Shown: positions 12,700 through 25,394, counted from the stretch's first letter. The stretch is DNA of 64,000 bases from Amoebidium appalachense (GCA_963693365.1 CAVNZM010000004.1:6882001-6946000), one strand, 5' to 3'. The notes: generated by a model from the sequence alone, not told the origin. Numbers and translations: made by a program.

Positions 12700-13348
12700 A
12701 AGGGTGCAGTAGATGTACATTAGAGGCTTTTTTTTGTCCTGCCCCTCCCCCCTCCCCCCTCCCCCCTCCCCTCCCATCTCCCCCATCCCCCATCCCTCCC
12801 TCCCTCCCTCCCTCCCTCTCTCCCTCCCTCCCTCCCTCCCCGCCCCACAGCCGCTTTCAGTCTCTTTGAGCTCCTCATGCATTCTTCCCAGCTCAATAAT
12901 TGGATGAATGTATACACGAATATGAATAAATTTGTCTTAAATCGTCTTATTACATTGGCCCAGCTGGGAATCCAGGCACCCTGTTATAACCAGGCTTGAC
13001 GCTGGATGTCAAATACGATTCTTTAGTACCGGTGTATGTGTGTGTGCATGTTTGTGGGTGTGAATACGTCTGAATGTGTGTTTGGTCCCTGCAAGTGAGT
13101 GTACGTTTGGTTGTGTATGAGGGGCCCGACTCTGATAGTTATAACTATTATGGTATGAATAATTCACGGCAATGTGCAACAGCCCGAATGTCAACGAAGT
13201 AAACGGCATTGACAATGAGTCACAGGAATATTGGTTCGATTGATTGGAATATTTACACGGTAGGAATAATTACACGGTGTACAGAAGTGTTACACCGTGT
13301 ATCAAATAAACAACTATGAAACGGCCCAGACACATGCTCTGGTCTTAG

Positions 13349-13383
<35 letters not shown>

Positions 13384-13652
13384 ACCACCACCACCACCAC
13401 CACCCACCCACCCACCCAACCACCCAACCACCTCAAAGCTTTCCGGCCCGCGTGTAGACGTCTCAAGTAAAAATCAGGCTCATACATTCATTACCTCTAT
13501 TTCACAGTCAAACCCTTTCCCAACACCAACACGTGCACCAGGATCGACTGCTCGACCTGTCCTGCAGCCTTCAGCGAAAGCAAAGGGGCTCTAGTATGAT
13601 GTGCATCGCCGCCCGAGGGGTTGGCGTTTGTGCGTGTGTGTGCGCGCGCGCT

Positions 13653-13683
<31 letters not shown>

Positions 13684-14791
13684 GGGGGGGGATAATGCCA
13701 TAGGTGAACATATAAAGCTAAGGCTGGAGAGGGCTCGGTGATGATATTTGGCCTAGAAGAGATTTCTTATCGGAATTTGAATGATTGATCGTTTATGTTC
13801 AAGCCCAGCACGGTGACACCATGCCTGCCCTTGAGGTGCTTTACCATCTTCTTCCTGGCCGGCACCCACATTGTGTGCCTGTGTACACGGGATGACTAAT
13901 ATTCCTATTATAGATTAGTTGTTTTATAAATGCTATACGGAATGCCCCCCCCCCCCCCCCCCCCCCCGTCACGGTGCCGGTTAATTGATTTTGCAATTGA
14001 AGAAGATGCCCCCCCCCCCCCCCCCCCCCCCCCCCGTGACCTGGCCGCCCTGGGCCCGAAAAGTAAAGATAAATAAACCCTATTTCCAAAGTACCCATGG
14101 TCCAAATTTCAGTCACCTCCCGGTACGACATGTGTTGGGGGCAGAAGAGCAGAGACCCTGTCATTGGCTGCCAGCCAGGATTGCTCAAACGGCAAATAGT
14201 GCAGGGGTGCAGCGAAAACCGGCAGGGTTCAATAAATGTGGATAACTATGTATTTGCATGCCTTCAAGGCCATGTATTAATTACAAAACAAAGACGCACG
14301 GGGCTCTTTGATTCCATGTAACCGCCCATAGAAAGTCATGTTGCCCCTGATGGAGTCTAGAAACAACGGCCAACAAATACTATTTAGCACAAGAGCAACA
14401 GAGAGGCCGGGCACACACACCTGGTGTATGCTAGTTAAGTTGTAAGCCTAGTAGAAGTTAAGGCTTTATGCCTACATAAGTTGTAAGCCTAGAAGTTATG
14501 TTGTATATCTAGATAATTTGTGTAAACAGAGGTATGTTATGCGGCATTGCCTACAAGTACATGGCCATTGACTACGGCCTGAAAGATAAAGGTGACCGAC
14601 TAACACCTTGGGGGCTGAAGCTATAGCAAAGTCAACCAACTGCTTGTTTGGGATCTGTACTATGTGGATGGCATGCAAGAAATGCTTACGCAGGTTCAAG
14701 GCAAGCAGGAGAGAAAGATAGAGTGGAGGGTTTTCTAGAAAAGAATACAAAGTACGTACATATAGATGCTCTGAAAGTCAAAACATAATGG

Positions 14792-14840
<49 letters not shown>

Positions 14841-14903
14841 AAAGACATTATTGAACGGCAGATCTATATTTGGAATAACATACACATGCACGCTATCACA
14901 CCG
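12700..14903. other. Intergenic region between two convergent kinase loci
   Basis: No gene recognised. It holds CT-rich tracts (12730-12840), a perfect 10-bp inverted repeat with a 9-nt loop (13272-13300), poly-C at 13351-13383, poly-G at 13668-13691, two poly-C tracts around 13944-13967 and 14009-14035, and a long poly-C at 14792-14838 just beyond the RTK stop codon. The segment from 14050 to 14780 is ordinary sequence with no convincing coding content and probably includes the RTK 3' UTR. Confidence 0.5.
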
Positions 14904-16791
14904 CTACACCTCCATAGCCTCGTCCCCCGCATTGACGACATCATATTCGTCTCTGTCCTGCACCAGTGCTTGCAAGGTCTTTGCTGCTGGCTGCGCCACC
15001 GCCGGGGCGGGCTTTGGTGTTGTGGGATCAAAGACCTCGTATGTGTCGTGCCCACTGGCCCTAGGGGCAGCATTGGCCAGCACTAGGTAGTTGCCTTCCA
15101 TCTCACTGGGCTTGCCCACTGCACAATTAAGGAAAGTCAACACAGGGAGGGTGCACACCATACCAAACAGAACATGCAGCACAAAACATGGTAGAACACA
15201 CATAATTCAAGCATGCACACACGAGGCAGGCACGCATATGGGTCAAAACACACAGCTCAGGCATGCATACAGGGGCCAGGCACGTCCATGGGTCAAAACA
15301 CACACACCCCAAGCATGCACACAGGGGGCAGGCACGTACATGGGTCTTGCAGCTTCTTTGCAGGCTTCCTTGTGTCCTCGACTATGATTGCCACCCTGTC
15401 GCTGTGTGCCTGGTTGCTGGCCGGGCTGTCCTCAGCCTCCTCCGTGCTGACCACCACATCGTAGCCCCCATCATTGGCCCCCTTGGCCTTGCTGCACTGT
15501 GCCCCCTCATATGTCTGTGCACACACACACCCATCAGCACCCACACACCCATCCCATGCAAGATTTAATTCTTTAAATTCTATGTATTTAGCGCTGGATA
15601 TTTTCATCTTATGGATCGTGGCAGGCTTTAGAGAAAGAGAAGAGGACAGATGGTAACGAATCCTGGCATGCATGCCTGCACCTATGCACCCCTGCATGCA
15701 CCCTGTGTGCCAACACTTACCAGCCTCTTGACGGTCTTGCCGGGCACCAAGCCAAACCCTTGATGCGGGATGACCAGGCCCCTCCTTGGGTCTGCCACCG
15801 TGTTATAGTCGTCTGCCTCGTCTTCCTCTGGCCGGGTGGGGCTGTAGGCCAGCACATAGTCACGCAGCTGTTCGGGGGTGAACCCATATGCAAGTGCTGC
15901 CTGCAAAAAACAAAATATGCGAGTCAGCGTCCAGCACACACAGACACCACAGCACCACCGAGGCAAATTTGCCTCCCACGCACCTGCACGCAGCAGTATA
16001 CACCGTGCACATTTGGTGCGCCCGGGTACAGCTCCCTAGCCTCCTCCCTGATCTTGTCCATGTCCACATATCCGTCCTGGTCCTCCTCGTGCTTCTTGGC
16101 CCCCTCAGAGCACACACTCAGTGCACTGCTGCTGATGCTGACCCGTGCATCCCCCAGTGGTGCCTCCCCAAGGAACATATCCCCTAGGTGCCGCAGGAGT
16201 TCAACAAACAGGGGGCGCTGGTCTGCCGCCTTCTCCCAGCACGTGCGCATGAGCCAGTAGGCACGGTCGGGGCAGTCTTTGGGCTGCTCGAGACGCACAC
16301 CCTGCGTGCACACACGCTGCAGGGGGCATATGGGTCAGCATATGCTCACACAGACACGCAGAGATGCACACACACAGAAAGAGAGAGAGAGAGAGAGAGA
16401 GAGCACCGCAGGCAGAGGGGCAAGGGCCCATGCCCATTTTGCACGTGCACTTAGGGGCCATGGCTACCTGGTACACGTCCTTGAGCTTGATGTCCTTGTA
16501 GGGCATCTGGCCCCCCGCGAATATCTCCCACATGGTGACCCCAAAGCTCCACACATCACTCTGCTCGGTGAACCGCTGGTGGCTCATGGCCTCGGGGGCA
16601 GTCCAGCGAATGGCCAGCTTGGTCTGCCGTGTGCTGCGATAGTAGTCACTCTCGTTCTTGAGCCGGGACAGCCCAAAGTCGCTGATCTTGACAATGGGGT
16701 ACCCTGCACATGTAAGACGAGCATGGGAATCCATAACTTCCCCCCAATACACGTACCCTTTAGAATCTATAAGCATCGGGTCTGTGTCTGT

Positions 16792-16835
<44 letters not shown>

Positions 16836-16946
16836 CCTCTCTCTCTCTCTCTCTGTGTGTGTGTGCGTGTGTGTGTGCGTGTGCGCGCGTGCATGTGCGT
16901 GTGTATGTCGTGATGGTGGTGGGTTGAACGGTATGTGTAATTTTTT

Positions 16947-16977
<31 letters not shown>

Positions 16978-17116
16978 GGGGGGATATGTTACCGTGTGTT
17001 CCAGGCTGGGGCTCACCAAGCAGCACATTTCTTGATGCCAAGTCACGGTGCACAATGCCCTGCATGCTGAGGTAGGCCATGCCCTGTGCAATCTGCACCA
17101 AAATTAGTCAGCGTCC

Positions 17117-17172
<56 letters not shown>

Positions 17173-17419
17173 ACACACCACACACACACACACACAGGGG
17201 CGAACAGGCAAAGAACCTACCTGGTGGCAGTACCACAGGCGCTCTGGCAGGGAGACAGGTGCCTTAGCCTCCGTCATGTGGTGGTGCAGGTTGCCCATGG
17301 ACATGTACTCAAGAAGAAGATACTTGCTGCCCTCCTCACTCTCAGACAGGCCAAGGTAGCCCACAATGTTCACAAAGTCCATCTGCCGCATCAGGTCTGC
17401 CTCTGCAAGGAACTCCTGT

Positions 17420-17452
<33 letters not shown>

Positions 17453-17620
17453 GTCAGCACATGTGCATACAGCCATTCCAGGCAACTCAGATTGCTCTAC
17501 AGAGTACAACGTTTAAATTCACAGCAGATTTTGCTCTTAGCATGCACTATAAGCAGAGCCCATCCTTACCAGTCTTCTCTTTCTTTCTCCCTTTTCTTTT
17601 TTTTTTTTTTTTTTTTTTGT

Positions 17621-17676
<56 letters not shown>

Positions 17677-18123
17677 ACACTGCCGTGGCCTCATTAGACA
17701 CATTCTTGAGCTCCTTTATAGCAACCAGGGTGTTGATGTTATTGCGGAACAGCGCGCCCCGGTGCACGGCCCCAAAGAAGCCCTCGCCCAGTTTCTCGAG
17801 CACGATGATCTGTTGGCGGGGCACAATGGGGCACTCCCTGCGCACCTCCTCGAACATCTGGTGGGCCGTGGCATAGTCGGCCACGGGGTACTCGTTGGGG
17901 ATGCTCTTGGGCCGCATGGCCTCCAGCTCCTTGCGGTGCCGCTGTGCACGCCGCCAGTAGCAGCAGCCCAGCACAAGAAGGGCAAGTACGGCAGTCACGG
18001 CCACAACCACACCAACAATCATCCCTACGTTAGGCCCGTCATCCGTGCCTACAGGTGCCACTGCAAAGGCCAAAAGTTAGTATCCACGTACATACACAGG
18101 TCCAGCCATGCACCCACCATGCG

Positions 18124-18183
<60 letters not shown>

Positions 18184-19858
18184 ACCCACAGTGATTGCAG
18201 ATGCATTAGCCACCTTTACGTTCTGCACCTGCAGGCCCACCAGGGGGGCAGACTTTGAGGGTGCCGCAGCCAGGCCAGCCAGTGCCTGTGCATCTGTGTC
18301 CCGCAGGCCCACGGTCACTGTGCCCTGGTCGGTGGGCCCAGCAAGCACCTTGACGTGGTCTGGTGTGGTGCCCACAATGTCGGCCAGCTGCTGTGCAAAG
18401 TAGCGCCCATCAAAGGTCGTGCCCGAGGCCACGGCCACAGCAAGCACCACCACCAGCTGCTCACACTGGTTGCCTGTGCGGTAGGTGGGGCAGGCCTGGC
18501 ACACGGCATCAGCAGTGGGGGTGCAGGGCTGCGAGGCCACTCCGTCCAGGCAGGCGGCAGTGCTGTTGGTGCATGGCTGGCACTCCTGGCTGGTGGCGCT
18601 GTTGAAGAAGCCATCGGTGCACTGGCCGGGGGGGCATGGCCCGGTGACGTCAGTGGTGCTGCTGCAGGTGGCCATGGACGTGCGGCAGTTGGGCGCCTGC
18701 GGGCACTGTGAGGGAGTTGGTGTTAGCGCCGTGGCGGCAGGGGCAGGAACAAAAATAAAAAAAGATGGGGGGGGGGGGGGGGGGGAGGGGGCATTCACCT
18801 TCAGGCAGGTGTACTTGTCCTTCCAGAAGAAACCAGGGGCACACTTGTCCTTCTCGCACTCCGAGAACTGGCCCTTGGTGTCGCAGTTGATGCCGTGCAG
18901 TGTGTTGTTGCAGCCCACCACAGGCGGGCAGGCGGCACACAGGCCACCCCCCGATATGTCCGTGTAGTAGGTGGTGGTGCGGTTACACTTGTCTGCTGGA
19001 CAGCTTTCAACCACCCGCACAGTGCCGTTGGTGCTTGCCGCCTTTACCACCGTGCAGGGCCCAACCTCAAGGCAGCCCGGCGCCTGCAGATACGGCCGTT
19101 AGCACCAACCAAGTATGCTCCAAGATGCACACGCACACACACACACCTTGGGGCACTGCACGCACGGGCCCGTGCCAGTAGTGGAGTTGACGTAGAAGGA
19201 CGGCAGACACTCGTTGCACACCGGCTCAGGCACGCCGTTGCAAACAGCCCTATTGGCGGCGCAGTTGGGGGCAGTGCAGGGGCAGGCAGCCGTGCGCAGA
19301 CCCTGCACAGTGTTTGCCTGTGCATCCACACAGGTGATGCCCACCTTGTCCACGGCAGCAACACCCTCCAAGGCCAAGTTGCTGCAGCAGGACAGGCTGT
19401 TGTTGTTGAGCTGCACACCTGAGGGCTGCAGTGAGGGCAGGCCGCTGAACATGGCTGTGTCCACAGTGTTCAGCTCGTTGTAGCCCAGGTTGATGGTCTG
19501 CAGGTTGGCCAGACCAGCAAACAGCTGCACGGGCAGGGACTTGAGGCCATTGCGCACGAGGGAGATGGACTCGACGTTGGTCAGCCCGGAGAACACCTTG
19601 GGGGGCAGGGTGGCCAGAGAGTTACGCTGTGTCTTCATGGAGTTGAGCTCGCTGCAGGACCACCACTAGGGTCAGTACTCGTGTGTGTGCACGCTTGTGC
19701 AGTTCATTTCAGTGCATAGAGGAAAAGTCAAACGAGAAATACGTGCAACGTGCTGTGCAAAAGACATATAAGTTTCTTGATTGCAAGTACACGCAGTTGA
19801 TGTACACACAAGTATACACACAAAAATCCGTGCTCCCCACGCCTATGAGGTCACGAAG

Positions 19859-19893
<35 letters not shown>

Positions 19894-19926
19894 TATACAC
19901 GAACCGGCACCTTCCAAACAAACAAG

Positions 19927-19966
<40 letters not shown>

Positions 19967-20009
19967 AGACCCTATGAGAGCACCTTTCAAAACAAGAAAA
20001 AAAAAAAGG

Positions 20010-20047
<38 letters not shown>

Positions 20048-20445
20048 GGGGGGGGGGGGCTCCAGGAGGGGGGGGGGGGGTACGACCCTAGCACCCATCA
20101 AGCCTGTACACCCCTGCAAACGCACACAGCAAGCACCCACATTTTCTTGAGGTACTTCTTGACGTTCGGGTCTTGGAAGGCATTTTCGTTCACAGTCGAC
20201 ACACTTGTCTCCAGGTCAAGCAAGCCCCTGCAGGCCCACACAGGCACTGTCAGCACCGTGCGCAGAAACATGAACCTAACCATGCACGGTCGCTCCAAGG
20301 CCATAGCAGGTGGGCGCAAAAGAAGAGCAACAAACGACAGCACAGGCAGAACCCTCTACCCAGACGGATAGATTTCGCGTGATTCGCAGCACCAGCCACT
20401 TCCCCACCTCCTTTTCTTTTCTTTCTTACTCCCCCCCCCCCCCCC

Positions 20446-20484
<39 letters not shown>

Positions 20485-21035
20485 AGAGGGGGTGTTTGCA
20501 CTTATGCCTACTACGCTAACGGTAACATGCTCCATAAGCTCACTGCCTATCTATGGCTGCCTAGACCAAACAACTAAGGAGCCCTGACAGGCCGAACTAC
20601 ACGTAATACAACGGCCCGATAATGGTTTGGATCCCCTACTGAATTGCCTTCGTGCATGCAGAAATCGCTTGGAAAGGGGGGGGGGGGCTGCCAATTCTTG
20701 CTCGTGTGCACAGGCGCGCACCTGAAAAAAAAAGGAGAAGAAGAGAAGGAAAATTTCATGTGGTCAACCCTGTTTCGCGAAGCATCCAGGGCCTTGGTGC
20801 AGGTATAAAGAAAAATCCACGCGGAAGGCAACGTAGTCTGTACACACAAGCCCCTCCACACACACAGGCACACACACAGGCGCACTTACAGGGTGGAGCA
20901 GGTGTCCGGGTTTGTGGGCAGAGGGCAGGCACAGGCAAGCAGCTCGTAGCCCGTGGGTGTGGCCGTGATACTGCAGCTCAGGCCCAGCGCCAACTGGGGT
21001 GCCGCCAACACGGCCAGCCCCAACGGCGCCCGCAT
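14904..21035 (-). CDS. LRR receptor tyrosine kinase, 1110 aa, 13 exons
   Basis: Exons (minus, 5' to 3'): 21035-20890, 20227-20141, 19651-19147, 19083-18799, 18705-18186, 18060-17681, 17415-17221, 17092-17017, 16703-16468, 16316-15984, 15900-15721, 15514-15340 and 15118-14904. They total 3333 nt with every phase matching, from ATG to TAG. The protein has a signal peptide (1-20), leucine-rich repeats (about 49-160), cysteine-rich modules (about 170-430), a juxtamembrane extracellular segment, one transmembrane helix (about 526-548) and a tyrosine kinase domain (about 598-870). Kinase residues: GEGFFG loop 606-611, VAIK lysine 630, alpha-C Glu 646, HRDLASRN from 721, DFG 740-742 and activation-loop YY 752-753. 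The tail has tyrosines in acidic or hydrophobic settings, including YVDM at 893, YNTV at 953, YDVV at 999, YLVL at 1050, YEVF at 1066 and YDVV at 1098. It should be an active plasma-membrane receptor; the ligand is unknown. I do not recognise an orthologue. Confidence 0.92.
17621..17674 (+). repeat. 54-nt poly-G tract in an RTK intron
   Basis: An uninterrupted G run on the plus strand (C on the transcript), preceded by a T run. It starts only a few bases inside the donor of the RTK exon that ends at 17681 (GTGTGT then C). Confidence 0.9.
19926..20080 (+). repeat. Clustered A and G homopolymers in an RTK intron
   Basis: Poly-C (19860-19892) is followed by two long poly-A runs (about 19928-19961 and 20008-20039) and a poly-G run (20040-20059). 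This is simple sequence with no coding content. Confidence 0.85.
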
Positions 21036-23354
21036 ACTGACCCGAGGCCCTGCAAGCAGCTGTCGGCACGGCTAGGCTAGCAGTTGGACACAAGGACAGG
21101 CCTGCTACGAACGCACCGACGAAAAGGCAAAAAAGCCACGTTTAGAAGGTACAATCGCTGTGTGTTCAGAAATTGATTGTAAGCTGGAGCCGCAGTTTTT
21201 TGTGGCCTGAAAATGCTTGGAGAGCAACGGAGTTGGTAGTATTTGGGCAGTTTAGGACTAAATCGTCGCCTATTTACACCGTGCTGCTTGATCTTTTTCC
21301 CAGCCTCACGAAATTGTAAAGCCCAAGCTTCTAGACAGTTGTGGCAACGATCCCCAATGTCCTGAGTATAAAAAACGGCAGAGGCCTCCCTGTGGAGTTG
21401 TTCCCGTCGAGCCAAAAAAACGAAGAAAAACTACGTGTGCTTACTGCGCTATGCGAGCACCCTGTACCGGTATGCGCCTAGCCTAAACTATTCAGTTGCG
21501 TTTTCGAGGCAGATGTATATGAAGGCTCTGTAATGCCTGTGCTTGTTTGCGTCTTGTGGTTCACCCAAATGGCCTCGTCCTCCCCTGGTAAATGTTTCCG
21601 TATACCGGCTAACGTGGTACTACGATCACAGGGCTTTATAAAACGGGCGTCACAGGCAGAATGCGCGGCACCAGAACATGAAGACCTGGACAGTGGACAC
21701 CTGGTGCAAGATAGATGACTGAAACAGGTCACGTAGGAATGTTGCCGATCAATTGCTGCGCGAACTGATTGGTTCTTACTGAGAGTTCTCGAGGATCTCC
21801 ACAAACTTCATACAGTGTGTGCACAGGTGCCACGGCCCACGGTCACAGCTGTGGTGCTGGGTGCATGTGTGTACAGCGAGGGGCTGTGCTGTTTGTTTTA
21901 ACTTAATATTGACATACATGTGAGGCTGTGATGAGGGGGCTGCACTAAGGCCAACAATACTTTCACGCAACAAGGTACATATCTATCTATAAAAATCATC
22001 CTATGAAGTGGACTTAGTAAAGTTATGGAATTATTGGAGGGGGATTGGTGTAACAGTCAAAAGAAAAGAAAAAAACGTTACTTTGCTTCCCTCTTTCTTT
22101 TCTCTTCCTGTTTTTTTTGCCTTTTCGAGCTATTACCATACGCAGTGTAAGTTTCTTTCTCGTTCTGATAGAGAAATCAAAGGTAAAACTCAGTCGGCAT
22201 GTGTTATGTTCCTTATTTTAGGCAACACCGCACTGATCATTATCGCTTTTTGGGAGCTTTGGCAGCATACCTTTCTCCTGCTGTACCGTATGGATATTGT
22301 AGTAGATAAGTCTGTATGGTGCTCTGATGTTGATATTGCCTGGGAAGTTGTGCAGTGGCGTTGTAATTCTTGTTTTCATCGCCGCTGGTGCCACTTTTGT
22401 GCTGAACTTTTCAATCGAAAGCATGTTGATAGGTGTGAGTTTTTATGTCGCGTTTTACCTCTTTCCCTACGGGTGTCTGCTACACTGCGGGCTGGCAATG
22501 TGAACACTTTAGACTTTTTGTTGAATTCTGTTGGTCGTCACATTGAGTATTTATATGATTTTCACACAGTGTTCAGGTATCTTAGTATGCACTTGTTACT
22601 GGATAACTCGTGAAGTTTTTATTGTCTTCTCAGCCTATGCCGTGCATACTTGCATATCTTTCCGTCGAATAAATCCAGTCAAAAGAAAAATGTTTCTCGG
22701 GAATTCTAACCATCATATGATATAATGCAATGTTGCCTGAGGCCCTGAGCCTCTTTCAATCTGTATGTAGCACGTAAATATGAAAAAATAGAGCCTCGCG
22801 TGTGTTTATTTCCCTATTATATTTAGGTCATCGTGCAATCTCACATATGAATTCTGTTACAGAAAACTTCCTATACACATATATTGGAAAATGAAAGGAA
22901 GGGCTGCACAGTGCGTACTGTAGGGGGAAGTTCGAACCTGACGACAGGCCCCACACATATGCATATGAAGTTGTAGGGGAACCCTCCCGGACTAAAGTAC
23001 TTGCGTATGATTGGCTCTTTCGGCATCCATTAAATCCTGCTATTGGCTTTAGGATGTGTGCAATTACGCGTGCTGATTGGCCACAGTCTGTTTTTGAGGT
23101 TTCAAAAGTGGTTTCAAAACAGCGAAAAAAATCTGTTCGACATCTTTTCGCTTCTTTTGGAGTTGAACGTTGTTCATTGACAAGGTACATATATCATATT
23201 AACAAAGTTAACTGTTCAAAGCCCTGGTGCTGTGCCGTGACGTACGAATCACTAGTACAACTGAGTTCGTTGTGAATACGTGACCAGCAATTACCCCAGG
23301 CTCTCAGGCAGTCGTTTTGAACTTGAACGTGTTGACGTGTCGCAACCCCATGTG
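21036..23354. other. Region between the RTK start and the reverse transcriptase ORF
   Basis: Ordinary-complexity DNA with few microsatellites, unlike the introns. The part next to 21035 should hold the RTK promoter and 5' UTR, but no clear TATA or initiator was identified. The part from about 22.0 to 23.35 kb probably belongs to the retroelement 5' region. An open frame runs from 22206 (ATG) to 22613 and contains a Cys/His-rich patch, but it matches no family I know. Confidence 0.45.
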
Positions 23355-25394
23355 ATGTTGGTGTCTGTGTTTCATAACTCCGGGCTCGATAGAATCCCTT
23401 TGCAACGCATCATCAAAGACAAAGAAATACATGCTCTCCTGCCGCTTGAAATGCGTAAATTCCGTATCTCTGCTGTGTGGAAATATGTGTCTACCCTGGG
23501 CTACACCACTATCAACTGCAAACACACCGCACGACTCCCGCAGGACACCATTGCAAACATCCATGCACAACCCTGCCCTTGCAACGACCCGCACTATGCG
23601 CCATACGTACACCCACAACACGGACACGTGCTTACATCGCGCTTAGACATTCCCGGCCTGCCCGCAGACTTTGCATCACTCATGCATTTTGGAACCAAGT
23701 TCCGAATGCAGGTCGAGCAGACGGAGGACACCACCTGTAGCAATTTATTGACACAGGCGTTGCAAAGTTTCTGTAACAAGATGTACGATCTTGGTATGGC
23801 AGCTTATCCCTCTTTGGATCCGTGGGCAGCCGCCGTCTTTACTAAGTGTCGCCCCTTCCTGCCATATGCACAACACGCACCCAACACACACACCGTACCA
23901 CAAGCTTCTGTGCTTCTACTGCGTCGCTTCCAAAAACGTTTCGTAGTCACCACAATGGATAAAGCTAGCAACACGTTCGTGATCGTCTGCAAAAAACACT
24001 ACGTTGTGATCGTCTGCAAAAAACACTACGTTAGCAGCATTACAGCCGAACTGCATGCACCTGCCGCAACATACACCGTCTGCAACACTGCACCAAAAGA
24101 CATTGTTGCACAACACCTTGCATTTCTCAAAACACATGACATAAAAGGCACGCCAGGACGTCGCACTGCACGCTTGCCCACATTTCAGGCCATAGTTAAA
24201 ATGCACAAAACACCACCCACCTTCCGTTTCATTGCCAACTCCTCTGCCACATCACTTGAACCTCTCTCCCGCCTTCTCACTAGTGTGTTTAAGTTCGTCT
24301 CCCCTGATGTCGAACGTATGTGGTGTGATGTTGTCAAACCCCACCTGCCACACAACACTAGCTCTTGGATTCTCACGGATAGCACCGCACTCACACACAC
24401 AATCAACGCCCTTAACCGTACCACACGCCAACACGAAAATACGCCCGTGTCTGTGTTTGATTTTTCCACACTCTACACCAAGATTGACTTGCATGATTTG
24501 AAAGCTCGCCTCACTACACTGATTGACGCAATATTTGTCAAAAAATGCACGGACGCTCGCAAACCACACATGTTTATTAAGAAAACCGGCTCCACGTTGT
24601 CCTGGGTGGATCGTGTAGATGATGATTCCCAGGGTGATTCCTTTGAGCCTAAAGAACACTCTCTGCATCTCTCTAAGGCACAGCTTGTGGATTTTCTATG
24701 TTTCCTCGTAGATAACATATATGTTGTGTTTGGCGATACCCTCTACAAACAGGACATTGGTATCCCCATGGGTACAAACTGTGCTGTTTTCTTGGCTAAT
24801 TTCTATCTCTTTACTTATGAGTTGGATTTTGTTCGCAAGCTTATTGCACACGAACGCATTGATGTCTTGGTAGATTTTCAGTTTACTCGCCGCTACATAG
24901 ATGATTTGATCTCCCTTCATAATCCTCGCATTCTCTCCCACCTCTATTTAGAAGATTGTGATTTCGGTCTATATCCCAAGACCAGCCTTCAACTCAACCC
25001 TGCCGGTTCCTCCCCCTCTGTCCCCTACCTCGACTTGCATATCACCTGCACTAATCACGGCATTCACACAACCATCTACAACAAGCTCGACACACCCACG
25101 TTCAATACACTAGACATCGTTCGTTTCCCACATCACGACTCATTCATCTCCCGCACTGCAAAATACGGCATCATGACAAGTCAAATGCATAGCTACCAGC
25201 GCAAATGCTCCACACTTGCTGCATTCACCACATGCACTGCACGACTTGCTAAAACATTGCTTAACAAAGGCTACTCGTTTAGACTCTTGCACCACAAAAT
25301 GCACAGCTTTCTCGCCACACACCCGCACATATACCGTGGCGTTCACTCCTCTCACATACTCTCCATCATCACTAAAAAGATCAACACTCCCTAG
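23355..25394 (+). CDS. Penelope-like reverse transcriptase (retroelement ORF)
   Basis: A single uninterrupted frame. The first in-frame ATG is at 23355 (679 aa); the frame is open back to a TGA at 23262, so a longer start cannot be excluded. Numbering from codon 23280: an N-terminal PCPC...GHVLTSRLDI cysteine/histidine motif (98-125), MDKASNTFVIV (226-236), KMHKTPPTFRFI (307-318), motif A FDFSTLYTKID (393-403), PMGTN (496-500), the catalytic YIDD box (539-542) and PYLDL (582-586). SLYT-type motif A together with PMG and YIDD is typical of Penelope-like elements and a related family common in aquatic invertebrates. No GIY-YIG endonuclease follows; the frame ends in TAG and then poly-C. The catalytic aspartates are intact, so it may be young. 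It copies element RNA into DNA. An in-frame 27-bp duplication repeats VIVCKKHYV. Confidence 0.82.
   Translation: MLVSVFHNSGLDRIPLQRIIKDKEIHALLPLEMRKFRISAVWKYVSTLGYTTINCKHTARLPQDTIANIHAQPCPCNDPHYAPYVHPQHGHVLTSRLDIPGLPADFASLMHFGTKFRMQVEQTEDTTCSNLLTQALQSFCNKMYDLGMAAYPSLDPWAAAVFTKCRPFLPYAQHAPNTHTVPQASVLLLRRFQKRFVVTTMDKASNTFVIVCKKHYVVIVCKKHYVSSITAELHAPAATYTVCNTAPKDIVAQHLAFLKTHDIKGTPGRRTARLPTFQAIVKMHKTPPTFRFIANSSATSLEPLSRLLTSVFKFVSPDVERMWCDVVKPHLPHNTSSWILTDSTALTHTINALNRTTRQHENTPVSVFDFSTLYTKIDLHDLKARLTTLIDAIFVKKCTDARKPHMFIKKTGSTLSWVDRVDDDSQGDSFEPKEHSLHLSKAQLVDFLCFLVDNIYVVFGDTLYKQDIGIPMGTNCAVFLANFYLFTYELDFVRKLIAHERIDVLVDFQFTRRYIDDLISLHNPRILSHLYLEDCDFGLYPKTSLQLNPAGSSPSVPYLDLHITCTNHGIHTTIYNKLDTPTFNTLDIVRFPHHDSFISRTAKYGIMTSQMHSYQRKCSTLAAFTTCTARLAKTLLNKGYSFRLLHHKMHSFLATHPHIYRGVHSSHILSIITKKINTP

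Noticed and set aside
21077-21415. 112-codon minus-strand frame directly upstream of the RTK start
   Set aside because: It lacks an ATG and resembles no known protein. More likely RTK 5' flank.
22008-22613. 201-codon open frame with a Cys/His-rich patch before the RT gene
   Set aside because: The first ATG is at 22206; no family match recognised and no splice or codon evidence. It could be retroelement 5' sequence.
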